Assembly (NCBI GenBank): GCA_900553595.1
Contig: USEC01000062.1
Span: 1-6,773 of the forward strand
Origin: an uncultured Prevotella sp.
Lineage (GTDB): Bacteria > Bacteroidota > Bacteroidia > Bacteroidales > Bacteroidaceae
Length of the DNA: 6,773 nt
Reading direction: 5' to 3'
The position numbers and the translations under genes were made by a program. Shown here piece after piece: positions 6,253 to 6,773 of the stretch. The first letter of the stretch is position 1. Every line of letters starts with the position of its first letter. The notes beneath the pieces were generated by a model, which had not been told where the DNA came from, did not search any database, and saw only the letters and a program-made list of their open reading frames with translations.

Positions 6253-6321
6253 TCACTTTCTTCTCCAAGAGGTAGCCACCAGCCCAACATAGTTCTTGGC
6301 ATAGGTGCTATCTTTGCTCAT
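6253..6321 (-). pseudogene. Short promoter-led frame, possibly the frameshifted remnant of a gene
   Basis: ATG 6321 opens a 22-codon frame (MSKDSTYAKNYVGLVATSWRRK, stop 6253-6255). A one-base shift near its end would continue into YLLEKKVTVGSLMVDNGYA and a stop near 6221, which reads like real protein. A good promoter box sits just upstream, and the frame begins just inside the right terminal repeat, where a transposase gene would normally start. I do not recognise the sequence as a transposase. It could be a genuine small protein or leader peptide. Confidence 0.3.
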
Positions 6322-6345
6322 GGTTATGTTTTATTTTAGCAAAAA

Positions 6346-6353
6346 CAAAGATA
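6346..6353 (-). promoter_or_regulatory. Bacteroidetes-type -7 box (TATCTTTG) near the right end of the element
   Basis: TATCTTTG on the minus strand fits TAnnTTTG and ends 24 nt before the ATG at 6321. A dyad (6360-6391) lies immediately upstream, where an operator might sit. There is no obvious -33 element. Confidence 0.5.
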
Positions 6354-6359
6354 ACCAAA

Positions 6360-6391
6360 AGGGTTGATACCTCGTGAGAAGTGTCAACCCT
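6360..6391. repeat. 11-bp dyad (AGGGTTGATAC / GTGTCAACCCT)
   Basis: 6360-6370 and 6381-6391 pair over a 10-base loop; the only imperfection is a T opposite G, which is a wobble pair in a + strand RNA. It sits between the right terminal repeat and a minus-strand promoter box. An operator, an insulating hairpin that blocks outside transcription, or a transposase-binding site are all possible. Confidence 0.6.
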
Positions 6392-6409
6392 AATTTATTT
6401 TGCTTATAA

Positions 6410-6430
6410 AAGTTTTACCGGACAGCAATA
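6410..6430 (-). repeat. Right terminal inverted repeat
   Basis: On the minus strand this is the same 21 bases as 4935-4955. It supplies the last three sense codons (GCT GTC CGG) and TAA stop of the small frame at 6415-6513. Confidence 0.85.
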
Positions 6431-6513
6431 AATTCTATCTTGCCATAATCCTCCTTGGCAATGTGGTTCACCTCGTTGGGATGGAGGAAAAAGTCATTCT
6501 TGTCGTTGTTCAT
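6415..6513 (-). CDS. Small frame ending inside the right terminal repeat, probably a truncated gene
   Basis: ATG 6513 opens 32 codons (MNNDKNDFFLHPNEVNHIAKE, then DYGKIEFIAVR). It starts 15 nt after the stop of the Abi-like gene in the same orientation, as in an operon. The final AVR and the stop codon are terminal-repeat sequence, so the natural protein was probably longer or had a different end before the element arrived. I do not recognise the family. A 32-codon frame can occur by chance. Confidence 0.35.
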   Translation of the reverse strand: MNNDKNDFFLHPNEVNHIAKEDYGKIEFIAVR

Positions 6514-6528
6514 AACCTGGCTCTATTA

Positions 6529-6773
6529 TTACCCTTTTAAACTGTTTATCTTGGCACAAACACTTTGCACATGGTCAAGCCCATAAAGCATTGAACGTGA
6601 ATCAATACCCATCCACGAAAATAAAGTCTGAATTTTCTGGTATTCATTGACGATGTAACTTGTGTCTATTTCTGATGCATGAAGCCTGAAACAGATAGGT
6701 TCATGGTGTGCAATTCTATTTCTCAAACTGTTCACCTTGTCAAGTTCATTGAATATATAGGTGTTATTGTATT
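6529..6773 (-). CDS. Abi-like HEPN-domain protein, C-terminal part (partial, runs off the window)
   Basis: The frame is open without a stop to the window's last base, so the N-terminus is outside. The GTG at 6733-6735 is an internal Val codon, not a start. About 80 residues are visible. They begin YNNTYIFNELDKVNSLRNRIAHHEPICF, with RNRIAH as an R-x4-H motif, the signature of HEPN ribonucleases. The context LRNRIAHHEPI is typical of Abi-like (abortive infection) proteins as I know them. A helical tail with SWMGIDSRSMLYGLDHV and CAKINSLKG follows. HEPN proteins of this kind generally cleave RNA and are linked to phage defence or toxin activity. The short frame at 6415-6513 follows by 15 nt and may have been its operon partner. 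Family assignment rests on one motif plus its context. Confidence 0.6.
   Translation of the reverse strand, partial: YNNTYIFNELDKVNSLRNRIAHHEPICFRLHASEIDTSYIVNEYQKIQTLFSWMGIDSRSMLYGLDHVQSVCAKINSLKG

Larger units (their letters stand above)
4935..6430. mobile_element. Putative non-autonomous mobile element (cassette-like) with perfect 21-bp terminal inverted repeats
   Basis: The span is 1,496 bp, within the usual insertion-sequence range. The ends are exact inverted copies of 21 bp. I see no transposase: the interior has one minus-strand secreted-protein gene with its own promoter (5125-6138) and a short promoter-led frame near the right end (6253-6321). Stretches 4979-5124 and 6171-6252 hold nothing I recognise. 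I found no target-site duplication directly next to the ends. The layout fits a cassette mobilised in trans by a related transposase, or an insertion sequence whose transposase was lost. The family is not identified; an IS4-like group is only a guess. Confidence 0.5.

Noticed and set aside
5140..6339. Long + strand open frame (399 codons) over the secreted-protein gene
   Set aside because: The minus strand has a signal peptide, a perfect -7 box and sensible protein sequence. The + frame has no promoter, is rich in His and Cys with no recognisable domain, and covers two minus-strand promoters.
4925..6440. Target-site duplication next to the terminal repeats
   Set aside because: Flanks compared directly outside 4935 and 6430 (AAATAAAAC and AATTCTATC) share no direct repeat of convincing length. 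Shifting the boundary by up to four bases did not produce one.
6529..6735. A complete 68-aa gene starting at GTG 6735
   Set aside because: The frame continues without a stop to the window edge and the upstream residues fit the Abi-like protein, so this is an internal Val codon of a partial gene.

Overview
The window looks like chromosomal DNA from a member of the Bacteroidales, most likely Prevotella or a close relative. Four signs point there. The candidate promoters carry the Bacteroidetes -7 box TAnnTTTG. The genes start behind A-rich leaders with no clear Shine-Dalgarno sequence. The protein families (PCMD domain, short Omp85-type barrel, EptA-type transferase) are typical of the phylum. 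The gaps hold the GAAGTTAAA / TTAGGAGTTAGGAATT repeats common in these genomes. The genus is an inference.

Positions 1-4387 are a GC-rich block of cell-envelope genes, all on the + strand. After a possible gene tail and terminator (1-80) comes a promoter. It is followed by a secreted PCMD-domain protein (267-1229) and an outer-membrane beta-barrel of the BamA/TamA (Omp85) superfamily without POTRA domains (1308-2450), probably co-transcribed. A repeat-filled gap of about 265 bp leads to an inner-membrane phosphoethanolamine transferase of the EptA/sulfatase superfamily (2717-4387), which probably modifies lipid A or another envelope glycan. All three products act in the envelope, but nothing in the sequence proves a shared pathway.

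Positions 4388-4934 have no gene. They hold a composite palindrome of about 300 bp with a perfect 31-bp inverted repeat nested inside it. Next comes a precisely 22-bp-periodic array of four short dyads whose last two units form a terminator-like hairpin.

Positions 4935-6430 are bounded by a perfect 21-bp inverted repeat and span 1,496 bp, the size of a typical insertion sequence. There is no recognisable transposase inside. Instead there is one minus-strand gene for a secreted protein of unknown function with its own promoter, plus a promoter-led short open frame that may be the remnant of another gene. This looks like a non-autonomous, cassette-like mobile element. Beyond it on the minus strand are a 32-codon frame that runs into the right inverted repeat and takes its stop codon from it, and the C-terminal part of an Abi-like HEPN protein (possible phage defence) cut by the window edge. 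The right half is clearly more AT-rich than the left and reads as accessory DNA beside a core-like envelope cluster.
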